64,000 nt of DNA, taken from CAXBNV01 sp963977185. Its GTDB lineage: Bacteria; Pseudomonadota; Gammaproteobacteria; JAGOUU01. Under the pieces are notes generated by a model. The model did not search any database. It saw only the letters and a list, made by a program, of their open reading frames with translations, and was not told the DNA's origin. Position 1 is the first letter of the stretch, and each line of letters starts with the position of its first letter. The stretch is from assembly GCA_963977185.1 (NCBI GenBank), contig CAXBNV010000004.1:57791-121790 (forward strand), in the 5' to 3' direction. The position numbers and the translations under genes were made by a program. This document shows positions 1-9,966 of the stretch, one piece after another.

Positions 1-1
1 A

Positions 2-988
2 AGGGTTCATTATATTGCCACTTTGATGGTTGCTATAGGAGTTTCTATATCTGCTTTTTGGATTTTATCTGCAAATTCATGGATGCAGTACCCAACTGGT
101 TATAAAATGGTTGGTGATAAAATGGTAGATGAAAATTGGATGGAAATAATATTTAATCCAACGTTTTTACCAAGATTTTTTCATATGACAGTTGCATCAT
201 ATATTACTTCAGCCTTTGTAATAGCAGGAGTTTCAGCATATTTATTATTAAGAAAAAAAAGTGTTGATGTTGCAAAATTTTGTATGTCTTTTGCTCTTTG
301 GACTATAGTTATTTCTGTGCCATTACAAATGATTATAGGTGATACTGTTGGACGAGATGTTTTTAACTATCAGCCTATTAAAACAGCATCTATAGAAGGT
401 GTATGGGATACTCAAAAAGGAGCACCTTTATTATTGTTTGCAATTCCAGATCAAGAGAAACAAGAAAATAAATATACGATATCTGTTCCTCATCTTGCCA
501 GTTTACTTAATACTCATTCTTGGGATGGAGAGCTTGTTGGTTTAAAAACTGTTGCAAAAGCTGATCAACCAAAAGTTGCTATTGTTTTCTTCTCTTTTAG
601 AATAATGGTTGGCATTGGAGTATTAATGCTTTTTATTATGCTTTGGCATTTAGTTTTAAGATATAAAGGTCGATTATTTGATACAAAAATTTTCTTAAAA
701 TCTTTATTGTTTATGGCTCCATTAGGTTTTATTGCTACTGTATCTGGCTGGATTACTGCTGAAGTAGGAAGACAGCCATGGGTAATTTATAATGTATTAA
801 GAACTAAAGATGCTGCAGCTAAAATAGATCCTGATTTTATCTTTTTTACCTTATCATTAATGTTTGTAGTTTATCTTACAATTTTTATATTTTATTTATA
901 TTATTTATCTAGAATGATTAAAGATGGCCCGCCAGATAATATAGACGTAATTCACAATCAAAATATATTTCTTAAACAAGGAGAATAA
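2..988 (+). CDS. cydA: Cytochrome bd-type quinol oxidase subunit I, 5'-truncated by the window
   Basis: This is the catalytic subunit of a bd-type terminal oxidase, which oxidises quinol and reduces oxygen to water in the inner membrane. The frame is open to the first bases of the window, so the ATG/TTG codons near base 23 are internal and about the first quarter of the protein is missing. Visible landmarks are FFHMTVASY (the His that ligates haem b558), KTASIEG in the quinol loop (Lys and Glu five apart, as in E. coli K252/E257), FSFRIMVGIG (the b558 Met ligand) and GRQPWVIYNVLRT. The quinol loop is short, as in the CioA subgroup. The stop lies 9 bp before cydB, so the two form an operon. 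The family assignment is secure; the CydA versus CioA subgroup is inference. Confidence 0.96.
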   Translation, partial: RVHYIATLMVAIGVSISAFWILSANSWMQYPTGYKMVGDKMVDENWMEIIFNPTFLPRFFHMTVASYITSAFVIAGVSAYLLLRKKSVDVAKFCMSFALWTIVISVPLQMIIGDTVGRDVFNYQPIKTASIEGVWDTQKGAPLLLFAIPDQEKQENKYTISVPHLASLLNTHSWDGELVGLKTVAKADQPKVAIVFFSFRIMVGIGVLMLFIMLWHLVLRYKGRLFDTKIFLKSLLFMAPLGFIATVSGWITAEVGRQPWVIYNVLRTKDAAAKIDPDFIFFTLSLMFVVYLTIFIFYLYYLSRMIKDGPPDNIDVIHNQNIFLKQGE

Positions 989-997
989 TTAAAAATC

Positions 998-1981
998 ATG
1001 GCAGATACATTAATTCTTATTTGGGCAGGTCTTATAGCTTTTATTATAGCTATGTATGTTATGTTAGATGGTTTTGATTTAGGAATAGGTATTTTATTTC
1101 CGTTTGTTGAAACAGAAGAAGATCGAGACATGATGATGTCAGCAATAGCTCCTGTTTGGGATGGAAATGAAACGTGGATGGTTTTAGGTGCGGCTTGTTT
1201 ATACGGAGTTTTTCCACTTGCTTATAGTACTATATTACCTGATTTATATATTCCTATTTTTATTATGCTAGCTGCTTTTATTTTTAGAGGAGTATCTTTT
1301 GAGTTTAGATTTAAAAAGCATTCGCATAAAGAAATTTGGTCAACTGCTTTTTTTCTAAGCTCTTTAATTGTAACTTTAATGCAAGGTTTAATTGTTGGTA
1401 CTTTAGTACAAGGCGTTAAAGGCGAACAAGGATTTGATGTCTTTAATCCATTTAGTATTATGGCTGCAGTTGGTTTAGTGTTTGGGTATTGTCTTTTAGG
1501 ATCTAGTTGGATTATAAAAAAGACAACAGGAGCCTTACAAGAAAAAATGTATGTATATTGTAAAAACAGCATTTATTTTATTATTGTGATTTTTGCAATA
1601 GTAAGTTTATGGACTCCTTATTTACATCCACATATCTATTCAAGATGGTTTAGTATGAATAATTTATTTATGCTATTAAGTATGCCTATTTTAGCGTTGA
1701 TAACATTGTTGTTTTTGTATAAATCATTATTAAAAAAGGATGAAATCAAGCCTTTTTTCTTAAGTATGCTGTTATTTATATTAGCTTTGATAAGTCAAGT
1801 TTATAGTATATGGCCATATATTGTGCCATTTAAGTATACTTTTTGGGATGCTGCTGCAAATGAAAGCTCTATGATGTTTTTACTAGTAGGAATGTGTATT
1901 TTATTGCCAGTATTAATCTCATATAATTTATATGCTTATTGGATATTTAGAGGTAAAGTGAAAGATATTGAGCACTATTAA
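998..1981 (+). CDS. cydB: Cytochrome bd-type quinol oxidase subunit II
   Basis: This is the second large subunit of the bd oxidase, a polytopic inner-membrane protein that pairs with CydA. At 327 residues it is slightly shorter than the usual 335-380. The N-terminus has the family's DGFDLGIG and NETWMVLGAACLYGVFP signatures, followed by FIFRGVSFEFRF. About eight hydrophobic segments can be seen. AAGGAG at the end of cydA serves as the ribosome site for the ATG at 998. No small CydX-like ORF is evident after the stop; a strong hairpin follows instead. Confidence 0.96.
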   Translation: MADTLILIWAGLIAFIIAMYVMLDGFDLGIGILFPFVETEEDRDMMMSAIAPVWDGNETWMVLGAACLYGVFPLAYSTILPDLYIPIFIMLAAFIFRGVSFEFRFKKHSHKEIWSTAFFLSSLIVTLMQGLIVGTLVQGVKGEQGFDVFNPFSIMAAVGLVFGYCLLGSSWIIKKTTGALQEKMYVYCKNSIYFIIVIFAIVSLWTPYLHPHIYSRWFSMNNLFMLLSMPILALITLLFLYKSLLKKDEIKPFFLSMLLFILALISQVYSIWPYIVPFKYTFWDAAANESSMMFLLVGMCILLPVLISYNLYAYWIFRGKVKDIEHY

Positions 1982-1995
1982 AAAATTATATAACA

Positions 1996-2035
1996 CAAGA
2001 ACCTAAATAATATTATTTAGGTTCTTGTTTGGTTT
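1996..2035. terminator. Hairpin terminator between cydB and the convergent HAD-like gene
   Basis: A perfect 15-bp inverted repeat (1996-2010 with 2013-2027, two unpaired bases) is followed by a T-rich run on the + strand. It sits between two convergent genes, so it may stop transcription from both sides. Confidence 0.8.
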
Positions 2036-2060
2036 ATTTATAGCTAATAGCTTTTGTTAA

Positions 2061-3323
2061 TTAAGCACTAAAAGCACTTTTACTTGTAGAGTTTTGAATT
2101 TCAGTTGTGTTTTCTTCCAAAGCAGAGTGCAATATGTTTAAATTTTCTCCTGCATTGATATTAGGATTCTTTTTACACCCAGATTGTTTAGCAATTATTT
2201 TTATTATATCTGCAAATGTTACATCATCTAAAGATTTATTGCCCATGCCTGTGATTGAAACAAAATGTTCAGGTTTTTTTGAGCCATCATACTTTAATAA
2301 ATTTAGACTAATATCTGAAGGTATTAATTTAGGCATTTTTTTAAAGTAATAGCCTACGATATTAAGGGTAGGAGTTTGTTGATTTATGTGTAATTCATCA
2401 ATGCTATTACGGTCACTGCCATCATCGGATGATAATGTTGCATAGGAGTAAGTTCTTGCTGCTAATTGTTCTAGCTCATTTGCTGTTTCTGTGCTTTTTG
2501 GGGTTTCTTGTTTAATATAAGAAGAAGCCTCTTCTATAAAAATATCTGGAAGATCATTATAACCCGATGAGTTCAATCTTTGCATTGGGTATAACATTAT
2601 TGGAGATCCATTGCTAGATAATTGATCAGGAGTTTGAAGATCTGTATTTTCATTATATTTTTGCCATTTATTTGATTGTTCTGCAAGCTCAAAAGAGCAT
2701 CTATCATCAAACATATCAAATTGTATTTCAGCATTAGGATTATCATGCCTAATTTTACGTGTTAAGTTACATATAAGCAGAGTTTTGCTGTAATCTAATG
2801 GGGATATAGGATGGTTATTACAACTTTTACTTTGAGTGGCAATCCAATATGCTGTTGTTAATGTCAAAGGAGGGTTTTCATATTGTGCGAATATTCCATC
2901 TTCACCATTAGTGTTGAAACCAAAACAATCAGCTAAGGTCGTTTTTTCTAAGTAATCGCCACGTGCTGTATTTAAAATTTCATTTCCCAATAATTCGATA
3001 ATACTAAAAAAAGAAATTAACTTTAAATCTTCATCATCAGCATTAACTTCACGCCCTATTATGCGTGAAGAATTTTCTAAATCTATATAAAAAGACTGTC
3101 TGTTTGATGTGATACAAAGAATGGTTTTATCAAAGCTTTTATTTTCTTTTACTAGCTGCTCTAAAAAATCTTTATTAGCTTCTTTTACCATATTAAAAAC
3201 AATTTTTTGAGATAGGCTTTTTATTCCTGAATTGTTTATGAAGTTTTTTAGTGCTGTTAAAAATTTAGTGTTTAAGATACAACCATCTGCATCTAAACCA
3301 ATAACCCTGATTCTTTTAGACAT
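2061..3323 (-). CDS. Unrecognised protein with HAD-like hydrolase motifs at its N-terminus
   Basis: A 420-residue protein with no signal peptide or obvious membrane segment. The N-terminus RVIGLDADGCILNT resembles HAD motif I (DxD), ILCITSNRQS could be motif II, and FDMFDDRCSF (about residue 205) has the paired acidic residues expected of motif IV. These three sites in order suggest a HAD phosphatase-type fold in the first half. The second half is Ser/Thr/Asn-rich around residues 260-310 (RNSIDELHINQQ and nearby) and matches nothing I know. The start is the ATG at 3323 with a weak ribosome site. It is a lone gene, convergent with cydB and divergent from the secretion operon. A host-directed effector is possible but unproven. 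Confidence 0.6.
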   Translation of the reverse strand: MSKRIRVIGLDADGCILNTKFLTALKNFINNSGIKSLSQKIVFNMVKEANKDFLEQLVKENKSFDKTILCITSNRQSFYIDLENSSRIIGREVNADDEDLKLISFFSIIELLGNEILNTARGDYLEKTTLADCFGFNTNGEDGIFAQYENPPLTLTTAYWIATQSKSCNNHPISPLDYSKTLLICNLTRKIRHDNPNAEIQFDMFDDRCSFELAEQSNKWQKYNENTDLQTPDQLSSNGSPIMLYPMQRLNSSGYNDLPDIFIEEASSYIKQETPKSTETANELEQLAARTYSYATLSSDDGSDRNSIDELHINQQTPTLNIVGYYFKKMPKLIPSDISLNLLKYDGSKKPEHFVSITGMGNKSLDDVTFADIIKIIAKQSGCKKNPNINAGENLNILHSALEENTTEIQNSTSKSAFSA

Positions 3324-3476
3324 AATCTCTATTTAACATAATATTTATAAAGTAATATATTAATATAACTAAAGAAATAAATAAAGACAACAATTATTTG
3401 TTATATAATGCTAAATCATTGTTAATTTGCTATATTTATACCTATGAAAGTTATAATTATATAATATTTTTAATAA

Positions 3477-4010
3477 ATGGACTTTAATTTAAACGCGCTA
3501 CTAAAAAAAATAAATCAGTTTTATTTGTCTGCAGCCATAATAACGTTGTTAGGTTTGTATTTAATATGGAAACTATACTTATTTACTGATTTTTTATTTA
3601 GTTATAATCAAGAGCCAGAATTTTTAGTTAAGGCTCAAAGCTATCAAGTCAAGGTTGCACCTCGGGCTACTTTGCCTGATCTTGCTATTTATAATTTATT
3701 TGGTGTTTATCATAAAGCAATAAAAAAAACAGTAAAAGTTTCAGAGTTAAATGTTACAGTTCAAGGAATTTTTGCTAGTTCTGATCCAAAAAAAGGAACG
3801 GTTGTTATAATTACAAATGGTAAAACTAAATTGTATCTAGTTGGAGATAAAATTAAGGAAGTTGCTGTTATAGAAGAAATATTAGATGATAAAATTATTA
3901 TTGATATAGACGGTGTAAAGGAATATATACCATATAATAATAAAAATTTAGAGTTTTCTGATAATATAGATAATCAAGATTTTCCCCCTCGTATATTTAA
4001 AGAGGAATAG
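3477..4010 (+). CDS. gspC: Type II secretion inner-membrane protein GspC
   Basis: The inner-membrane component that links the type II secretion platform to the GspD secretin through its periplasmic homology region. The 177-residue protein has one transmembrane segment (about 18-38) and an HR domain beginning AIYNLFGVYHK, with the TVQGIFASSDPKKGTVVI stretch typical of GspC. There is no C-terminal PDZ domain; the protein ends soon after the HR domain, which shortens it relative to 270-300 residue homologues. It is the first gene of a collinear gspC-M cluster. ATG at 3477 has only a weak ribosome site. Confidence 0.87.
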   Translation: MDFNLNALLKKINQFYLSAAIITLLGLYLIWKLYLFTDFLFSYNQEPEFLVKAQSYQVKVAPRATLPDLAIYNLFGVYHKAIKKTVKVSELNVTVQGIFASSDPKKGTVVIITNGKTKLYLVGDKIKEVAVIEEILDDKIIIDIDGVKEYIPYNNKNLEFSDNIDNQDFPPRIFKEE

Positions 4011-4084
4011 AATATATAATATCTAAATTAGATAATTTTATTAAGAAACAGAAAAACAGAAGATATAATGGAAGATATTTTATA

Positions 4085-6106
4085 ATGATGAGTATACAAA
4101 GTAAGTTTTTAAAAATAATTTTGGCATTAATTATTATTTTAAATATATCTTTTGTAAATGCAGCAAATACAGCAAATAAAAGAATTTGGAATTTAAATAA
4201 TGTTGAATTATTAGCCGTTATTGGTGAAATTTCAAAAGAAACAGGTAAGAATTTTTTAATAGATCCACAAGTATCAGGTAAAGTGACTTTAGTCTCATCT
4301 CATCCAATGGAGTCAGATGAAGCTTATCAAGTTTTTCTATCAATATTACAAATATTAGGATATATAGCCGTTGATTCTGGTGATGTTGTTAAAATTGTAC
4401 CACAATCACTTGCTCGTTCGATGGCAACTCCAGTTGTAAATAGTCAAAATCCAGGGCATGGCGATGAAATGGTAGTTCGTGTTGTAACTGTTAGACATGT
4501 ATCTGCCATGCAAATGTCCAGTGTATTGAGAAATTTAATTAGTAATCAAGGTAGCATTACCGCATATCAACCATCTAATAGCTTAATTATTGCTGATTAT
4601 GCCGCAAATATAAATAAATTATTAAGAATTATTCAAGCGGTTGATAAAAATACGGTAGATAGTCTTGAAATTATAAGATTAGATCATGGTAATGCTAATG
4701 AAATTGTTTCTACTTTAACGAATTTACTACAAGATAAAATGTCATATGGAGATTCTCCAAAAACTAAATTTAAATTAGCAGCAGACAATCGAATTAATGC
4801 TGTAATTGTTATGGGTGATAAAGAAAAAAGGTTACAAATAAGAGCTATGATAGCCAATTTAGATGCTCCTGCCCCTAAAGACAGCAGTAACACTCATGTT
4901 TATTATTTGAAAAATCAGAAAGCAAAAGATATCGTAACTATAGTATCAGGCATAGCAGGAGCATATTATGGTACTAAAGGCAGTGGCACTGCAACCAGTT
5001 ACAATAGTAACCAAGGCACTGTTTCTGCACCAGGAGCTAAAGCTGGAGCTACACCAAGTGCCCCAGTTATTGGTTCGAACGGTATTATTGAAGATCCTAC
5101 AACCAACTCTATAATTTTAACAGGGCCTCCGGAATTAATACGTTCATTAAGAAGTATTATTTCTCAATTAGATATCAGACGAGCGCAGGTATTAATTGAA
5201 GCAGCTATTGTTGAGGTTGATGTTGATGATAATTTAAATTTAGGAATAGAATGGCGAACTAATCAAACTAACAATGGTTGGAGAGGTGGCTTTAGCTCAG
5301 GAGGAACTACAGCTGATGCGTCAACAGCTTTAGTTAATGGTGTATTAAATGGTCCAGCAGCAACTGGAACTGATCCTTTTGATATTTTGCCATTTCAAGG
5401 TTTGACTTTAGGATTTATAAAAGGGGGTCAAAGTATTAGGGCGATTGTAAACGCTTTAAAATTTAGATCTAATGCTAATATCGTATCAACTCCTTCATTA
5501 GTTGTTCTTGATAATCAAAAAGCATCTATTTCTATTCAAGAAGAAATTTCTTATAATAATAGTTCCATTACTTCAAATACAGGTGCTGTAACTACAGGTA
5601 GTGCTTATAAAAACTCAGGGTTAAAGTTAGAAGTAACTCCAATGCTTACTAAAGGAGAAGTTGTTCGTCTAGAAGTTAATCAGCAGCTTGGTAATACAAC
5701 AGGAGTTGGAGCTAATGGTAACCCTAATTTCTTGGACAGAGAAATAGATACAACCGTTTTAGTTGATGATAAAGACATTCTTGTTTTAGGTGGATTAATA
5801 AGAGAGACAGATACGGACGTTATTACTAAAATTCCATATATAGGCGATATACCGATAATTGGTAATTTAGCTAAAAGTCGTAGCAAAGCTAAGAAAAAAA
5901 CTAATTTAATGATATTTATAAGACCTGTTATATTAAGATCTAAAATGGATAATATTAATGTTACTGCATCTAAATACGATATGATGCGTGGTGATCAAAT
6001 TTTACAAAAAGTAGATCCAGAAGCTATCATTTCACCCGATAAAGAGTTGATGTTGCCGCCTCATAATCCCAAAGATCGAGGGGTTAAATTACCATGGCCA
6101 TTTTAG
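4085..6106 (+). CDS. gspD: Type II secretion outer-membrane secretin GspD
   Basis: The multimeric outer-membrane channel of the type II secretion system. The 673-residue protein starts with a signal peptide (cleavage after about VNA, residue 26). The N0 domain begins KRIWNLNNVELLAVIGEI, followed by N1-N3 domains with a Gly/Ser/Ala-rich insert in N3 (around residues 300-335). The C-terminal secretin core carries NTNLMIFIRP-like and VLGGLIRE signatures (here TNLMIFIRPVI and LVLGGLIRET). The last 13 bp overlap gspE, implying coupled translation. No obvious extended S-domain for a pilotin is seen. Confidence 0.98.
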   Translation: MMSIQSKFLKIILALIIILNISFVNAANTANKRIWNLNNVELLAVIGEISKETGKNFLIDPQVSGKVTLVSSHPMESDEAYQVFLSILQILGYIAVDSGDVVKIVPQSLARSMATPVVNSQNPGHGDEMVVRVVTVRHVSAMQMSSVLRNLISNQGSITAYQPSNSLIIADYAANINKLLRIIQAVDKNTVDSLEIIRLDHGNANEIVSTLTNLLQDKMSYGDSPKTKFKLAADNRINAVIVMGDKEKRLQIRAMIANLDAPAPKDSSNTHVYYLKNQKAKDIVTIVSGIAGAYYGTKGSGTATSYNSNQGTVSAPGAKAGATPSAPVIGSNGIIEDPTTNSIILTGPPELIRSLRSIISQLDIRRAQVLIEAAIVEVDVDDNLNLGIEWRTNQTNNGWRGGFSSGGTTADASTALVNGVLNGPAATGTDPFDILPFQGLTLGFIKGGQSIRAIVNALKFRSNANIVSTPSLVVLDNQKASISIQEEISYNNSSITSNTGAVTTGSAYKNSGLKLEVTPMLTKGEVVRLEVNQQLGNTTGVGANGNPNFLDREIDTTVLVDDKDILVLGGLIRETDTDVITKIPYIGDIPIIGNLAKSRSKAKKKTNLMIFIRPVILRSKMDNINVTASKYDMMRGDQILQKVDPEAIISPDKELMLPPHNPKDRGVKLPWPF

Positions 6107-7668
6107 ATAATGAAAAAGATAAGCTTGAAAATATAGTAGAGTCATCTATTAATGTTAATAATGAAAAATTAATTGATAACGATCAGATAGAATCTAAAAA
6201 AATATCAATAAGTTATAGTTATGCTAAAGACAAAGGGGTAGTCATAACGGAATTAAGGCATAATTTAGCTAAAGTAGTATGCAAAGAAGATATAGATATA
6301 GGCATTTTATCTGAACTTAGGCGCCATTTAGGTAGACCCATAGATATTAAAAAAGTAGATGCTAAAGCTTTTAATGAAGCTTTGGTTAAATCATATGAGT
6401 CAGATAATTCTGAAACTCAACAAATGATGGAATCTATAGAAGAAGATTTAGATTTAGATTTATTATCTCAAGAACTGCCAAGTACTCAGGATTTATTAGC
6501 CAGTGAAAATGATGCGCCAATTATCAGATTAATAAATGGTATTTTAACTTGTGGTATTAAAAGAAATGCATCTGATATTCACATGGAAGTTTATGAAAAG
6601 AAATTAATAGTAAGATATAGAATAGATGGAGTTTTAAGTGTAGCACTTGAACCACCAAGAGCCTTAGCACCTATTATTATTTCTAGAATAAAAGTAATGT
6701 CAAAATTAGATATTGCTGAAAAAAGAATACCTCAAGATGGTAGAATAGCATTATTTATTGCAGGACATGACGTAGATATTCGAGTCTCAACTTTACCAAC
6801 CCATTATGGTGAGCGAATTGTGATGAGAATTCTAGATAAAAAATCTGAAAAATTCGATTTAACCAGTTTAGGCATGTCTGATAAATCTTTAAATAAATTA
6901 AATAAATTATTAAGTACTCCATATGGAGTTCTATTAGTTACTGGTCCAACAGGTTCGGGTAAATCAACTTCTTTATATGCTATGCTGTCTGTTTTAAATA
7001 CAGATGAAAGAAATATTCTAACAGTTGAAGATCCAATTGAGTATTATTTACCAGGAGTTGGTCAAACTCAGGTTAATCCTAAAGTAAATATGACTTTTGC
7101 TAAAGGTTTACGAGCTATTTTAAGACAAGATCCAGATATAGTAATGGTTGGTGAAATTCGAGATGTAGAGACAGTTGAAGTAAGTATTCAAGCAAGTTTA
7201 ACAGGACATTTAGTATTTTCAACCTTACATACTAACACAGCAATAGGAGCTATTACTCGATTGCGTGACATGGGAGTGGAATCTTTTTTATTAGCATCTA
7301 CTATGATTGGTGTTCTAGCGCAAAGACTAGTAAGAGTTTTGTGTGAAGGGTGCAAGCAAAAAATTAAAGCTTCAAATGAAGAGAAGCTATTTTTAAATTT
7401 AAAAATAGAAGACGAGCTTGATATTTATAAATCTGTTGGTTGCGAAGCTTGTAATCAATCTGGTTATAAGGGAAGAACGGGAATTTATGATTTAGTTTCT
7501 ATAGATGAACCTTTAAAAAGTATGATTATTTCTAATGAATCAGAAAGTAAGATGGAAAAATATATAAGAGAAACAACCCCTACAATGCGAGATGATGGGA
7601 TAAGAAAAATATTATTAGGGTTTACAACAATTGAAGAAGTAATGCGCGTTACTACAGAGGAATTATAG
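6094..7668 (+). CDS. gspE: Type II secretion ATPase GspE
   Basis: The cytoplasmic hexameric ATPase that drives pseudopilus assembly. The 524-residue protein has Walker A GPTGSGKST at about residue 284, an Asp box around EDPIEYY, Walker B DIVMVGEIRD, and the zinc-binding tetracysteine module CEGC ... CEACNQSGYKGRTGIYD (about 415-455) that distinguishes GspE from most PilT-type ATPases. The N-terminal ~150 residues form the region that docks onto GspL. It overlaps gspD by 13 bp and is followed by gspF after one base. Confidence 0.98.
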   Translation: MAILDNEKDKLENIVESSINVNNEKLIDNDQIESKKISISYSYAKDKGVVITELRHNLAKVVCKEDIDIGILSELRRHLGRPIDIKKVDAKAFNEALVKSYESDNSETQQMMESIEEDLDLDLLSQELPSTQDLLASENDAPIIRLINGILTCGIKRNASDIHMEVYEKKLIVRYRIDGVLSVALEPPRALAPIIISRIKVMSKLDIAEKRIPQDGRIALFIAGHDVDIRVSTLPTHYGERIVMRILDKKSEKFDLTSLGMSDKSLNKLNKLLSTPYGVLLVTGPTGSGKSTSLYAMLSVLNTDERNILTVEDPIEYYLPGVGQTQVNPKVNMTFAKGLRAILRQDPDIVMVGEIRDVETVEVSIQASLTGHLVFSTLHTNTAIGAITRLRDMGVESFLLASTMIGVLAQRLVRVLCEGCKQKIKASNEEKLFLNLKIEDELDIYKSVGCEACNQSGYKGRTGIYDLVSIDEPLKSMIISNESESKMEKYIRETTPTMRDDGIRKILLGFTTIEEVMRVTTEEL

Positions 7669-7669
7669 G

Positions 7670-8926
7670 ATGTCTGTATTTGATTATAAAGCCTTAAATA
7701 AATCAGGAAAAGAGATTAAAGGTGTTTTAGAAGGAGATAGTGCAAGAGTTATTCGCCAGAAACTTAAAGCTCAAGGATTAATTCCTATTGAAGTTATGCT
7801 ATCTGGTGCTAAATCAACAATAGATAAAGCAAATAAAGATGAGTCATCATCTGTTTTTTCTAAAATTTTTCATTATAAAAAAGTAACGAAGCTTTCGGTT
7901 GCAGAAGTAGCTTTATTGACAAGGCAACTTGCTACTTTATTGAGCGCTGGCATGCAGATAGAAGAATCTCTCAAGGTTGTATCAGAACAATCAGATAATC
8001 CTAAAATAACTAGAGTTATTTTAGCTGTAAGAGCAAAAGTCCTAGAAGGTCAGTCTTTAGCAACTGGTCTTTCTGAACATAAAGGAGTTTTTTCTGATTT
8101 ATATTGTGCAACAGTTAATGCAGGAGAGCATTCAGGTCATCTTGATTTAGTATTAGAGAGTCTTGCTGATTATACAGAAAAGCAATATAAGCTTTCTCAG
8201 AAAATAAGACAGGCATCAGTATATCCAATAATAATGATTTGTTTATCATTTGCTATTGTTGGTTTTTTAGTAAGTTTTGTTGTTCCAAAATTAGTAAGTA
8301 CTTTTCAGCAAACAGGCCATGATTTACCGACGGTAACTGTAATACTTATTTATGTTAGTGATTTTTTAAAAAGTTATGGTGTTTATTTAATAATATTACT
8401 TTTTGCTGGTATTTATTTATTCAAAATAGGTTTAAAAAATAATAAATTTGCTTATAAATGGCATAAATTTTTATTAAAAATACCAATGATAGGAAACGCC
8501 ATTAAGGTAATTAATACTTCAAGATTTTCTAGAACTTTTGGTATCTTGTCAAAATCTGGAGTTTCTGTTTTAGAAGCAATGAAAACAGCTAGTGCGGTTG
8601 TTTTGAATAAACCTATTCAAGAGGCATTAGTTGAAGTTATTAAAAAAGTAAGAGAAGGTGGAGCAATTAGTAAATCATTGCAAACAACTAAAGTCTTTCC
8701 TCCAATGAGTATACATTTAATAGCTAGTGGAGAGTCTAGTGGTAAGCTTGAAATGATGCTTGAGCGTAGTGCCGATTATCAAGATCAAGAAATAGAAAAT
8801 TTAATAGGAAATTTCATTAGTTTATTTGAACCAGTTTTAATATTAGTAATGGGATCTTTAGTTTTATTTATAGTATTAGCAGTATTACTACCTATTTTCC
8901 AAATGCAGCAATTTGTAGGTAATTAA
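7670..8926 (+). CDS. gspF: Type II secretion inner-membrane platform protein GspF
   Basis: The polytopic core of the inner-membrane assembly platform. The 418-residue protein begins with the family signature FDYKALNKSGKEIKG and contains two T2SSF domains. The first is around residues 80-200 with RQLATLLSAGMQIEESL, and the second is around 285-405 with RTFGILSKSGVSVLEAM. Three hydrophobic segments lie between and after the two domains. Length and order are typical. It starts one base after the gspE stop. Confidence 0.98.
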   Translation: MSVFDYKALNKSGKEIKGVLEGDSARVIRQKLKAQGLIPIEVMLSGAKSTIDKANKDESSSVFSKIFHYKKVTKLSVAEVALLTRQLATLLSAGMQIEESLKVVSEQSDNPKITRVILAVRAKVLEGQSLATGLSEHKGVFSDLYCATVNAGEHSGHLDLVLESLADYTEKQYKLSQKIRQASVYPIIMICLSFAIVGFLVSFVVPKLVSTFQQTGHDLPTVTVILIYVSDFLKSYGVYLIILLFAGIYLFKIGLKNNKFAYKWHKFLLKIPMIGNAIKVINTSRFSRTFGILSKSGVSVLEAMKTASAVVLNKPIQEALVEVIKKVREGGAISKSLQTTKVFPPMSIHLIASGESSGKLEMMLERSADYQDQEIENLIGNFISLFEPVLILVMGSLVLFIVLAVLLPIFQMQQFVGN

Positions 8927-8967
8927 TAAAAAAGTTTGAAGTGAAATAATCAATAATAGGAGAAATT

Positions 8968-9411
8968 ATGATAAATAATATAATAAAAAAAGTGCATATA
9001 GACAAACAAAAAGGATTTACCTTTATGGAAATTATGGTTGTCATTGTAATTATTGCTATTTTGGCAGTTATGATAGTCCCTAATATTTTAAAAAGAGTAG
9101 ATCAGGCAAGAGTTGCGAAAGCAGAAAATGATATAAGGACGTTAGAAACATCGTTGGACATGTATAAGCTAGGAACAGGAATGTATCCATCAACAGAGCA
9201 AGGTTTAGGAGCATTAACAGAAAAACCAACAACAGCGCCAATTCCTGATGGGTGGGATGGTCCATATGTTAAGCAGTTGCCTAAAGATCCATGGGGTAAT
9301 TATTATCAATATTCTTTCCCTGGTAAACATGGCAATGATAGCTTTGATGTTTTTAGTAAAGGTCCTCCAGGAGAGAGAAAAGAAATAGGAAATTGGAATT
9401 TACAATCATAG
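8968..9411 (+). CDS. gspG: Major pseudopilin GspG
   Basis: The major subunit of the type II pseudopilus. The leader ends KQKG with cleavage before FTFME, giving mature N-terminal Phe and the conserved Glu at +5, followed by a hydrophobic helix. The C-terminal part (GLGALTEKPTT, WGNYYQYSFPGKHG, FDVFSKGPPG) is the calcium-binding GspG domain. At 147 residues it has the usual length. AGGAG lies just before the ATG at 8968, one of the clearest ribosome sites in the operon, which suits a highly expressed subunit. Confidence 0.98.
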   Translation: MINNIIKKVHIDKQKGFTFMEIMVVIVIIAILAVMIVPNILKRVDQARVAKAENDIRTLETSLDMYKLGTGMYPSTEQGLGALTEKPTTAPIPDGWDGPYVKQLPKDPWGNYYQYSFPGKHGNDSFDVFSKGPPGERKEIGNWNLQS

Positions 9412-9414
9412 TTT

Positions 9415-9966
9415 ATGAGCTTAATAATAAGGATATTAAAAGCTAAAAAAAAAAATAACATAAACTATAAATATCAAGGGTTTACTTTTATTGAGATAAT
9501 GGTCATTCTAGCCATAATGACCATTATAGTTACTGTTGTTGGAATATCTATTTCTGCGTTTAACTCAAAAATAAAGGCGGGCCCTTTTAGTTATTATTTA
9601 AAACAAGCGTTTGGGTTAATAGAGCAAAGAGCAATATTAGAACAAAATAATTTTGGAGTTTGTATATATAAAAAAGGTATATTAATTTACAGATATAATC
9701 AAACTAATTCTAGTTGGCAAGAAATTTCAAATAATATAGAGTCAAAAAATGTGACTTTTCCAGACACATTAAAAATTAATTTAATGATTAATGAGCAGCA
9801 GACAAAATTACCTATTAATTGCATTGAGCCCAATCTTATTTTTAATACAGGTGGTTTTATAACGCCTTTTCAATTGCTTATTCAAGATAAATCAACCATT
9901 TTTACAGTCACAGGAAACTATGGTGGAGGAATAAGTGTTGCACAAAAAACTGAAAGTAAGATTTAA
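9415..9966 (+). CDS. gspH: Minor pseudopilin GspH
   Basis: A minor pseudopilin expected near the top of the pseudopilus shaft. Its leader of 22 residues is rich in Lys and ends in QG before FTFIEIMVILAIM, with Glu at +5. The C-terminal body is divergent, as usual for GspH. It starts 4 bp after gspG and its 3' end overlaps gspI by about 32 bp. Assignment rests on the prepilin motif, length (183) and position between gspG and gspI. Confidence 0.88.
   Translation: MSLIIRILKAKKKNNINYKYQGFTFIEIMVILAIMTIIVTVVGISISAFNSKIKAGPFSYYLKQAFGLIEQRAILEQNNFGVCIYKKGILIYRYNQTNSSWQEISNNIESKNVTFPDTLKINLMINEQQTKLPINCIEPNLIFNTGGFITPFQLLIQDKSTIFTVTGNYGGGISVAQKTESKI

Noticed and set aside
1222..1572. 116-codon frame antisense to cydB
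   Set aside because: Antisense to a well-conserved membrane protein; no supporting signal.
3391..3476. Promoter of the gsp operon at the TATAAT boxes near 3404 and 3460
   Set aside because: No -35 box at a suitable distance; TATAAT is common in sequence this AT-rich.
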